DNA of 64,000 nucleotides. Origin: Methylophaga sp. (GTDB taxonomy: Bacteria; Pseudomonadota; Gammaproteobacteria; Nitrosococcales; Methylophagaceae). This document shows, one piece after another, positions 63,927-64,000 of this stretch (position 1 is the first letter of the stretch; every line of letters starts with the position of its first letter). The translations under genes and the position numbers were made by a program. The stretch is from assembly GCA_030148085.1 (NCBI GenBank), contig JASBUF010000051.1, positions 1-64,000 on the forward strand, read 5' to 3'. The notes beneath the pieces are model-generated. The model saw nothing but the letters and a program-made list of their open reading frames with translations. It was not told the DNA's origin and ran no database searches.

Positions 63927-64000
63927 GGTTTTCCCTTTTCAATTACGCCCCGCTTTTCACCCAAAGTCCGTCCTGCTCAGTGACACGAAAACGGGCCCAC

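Overview
The window is gammaproteobacterial in character and moderate in GC, with dense coding on both strands. It is rich in accessory genes. Main blocks, left to right: (1) the tail of a probable bufferin/MNIO-type operon (DUF2063-like C-terminus plus DoxX) and a decayed P-loop NTPase; (2) a LysR-linked redox/detox cluster (AhpD-like, PNPOx-like, GST, DUF1348-like); (3) PTP-like, EamA, GFA and an OXA-type class D beta-lactamase; (4) a PAS/GAF/GGDEF/EAL protein ending in a CZB-like zinc-binding segment; (5) a Cus-type CBA copper/silver efflux operon with accessory small metal-binding ORFs (DUF2933, Cys/His-rich protein, DUF5676, TRASH/YHS-like); (6) a cluster of c-di-GMP genes and a PAS-MCP; (7) pqiABC; (8) alcohol dehydrogenase, MexEF-OprN-like RND pump, AraC, and a periplasmic molybdenum hydroxylase (IorAB-like, XdhC, MobA-like); (9) an LTA-synthase-like sulfatase; (10) a persulfide/sulfide detox operon (BigR-like ArsR, rhodanese, TauE, ETHE1-like); (11) a lipoprotein SBP overlapped with a PAS-GGDEF-EAL gene; (12) CzcCBA with DUF3147, and copAB. 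The best candidates for new biology are a three-copy degenerate intergenic repeat family (10.8, 19.3 and 21.4 kb), a 38-bp nested palindrome before the RND/molybdenum hydroxylase locus, the SBP/c-di-GMP pair, the CZB-terminated c-di-GMP enzyme, and several small genes visible only when frameshifts are repaired. All calls come from reading the sequence by eye; no homology search was run.
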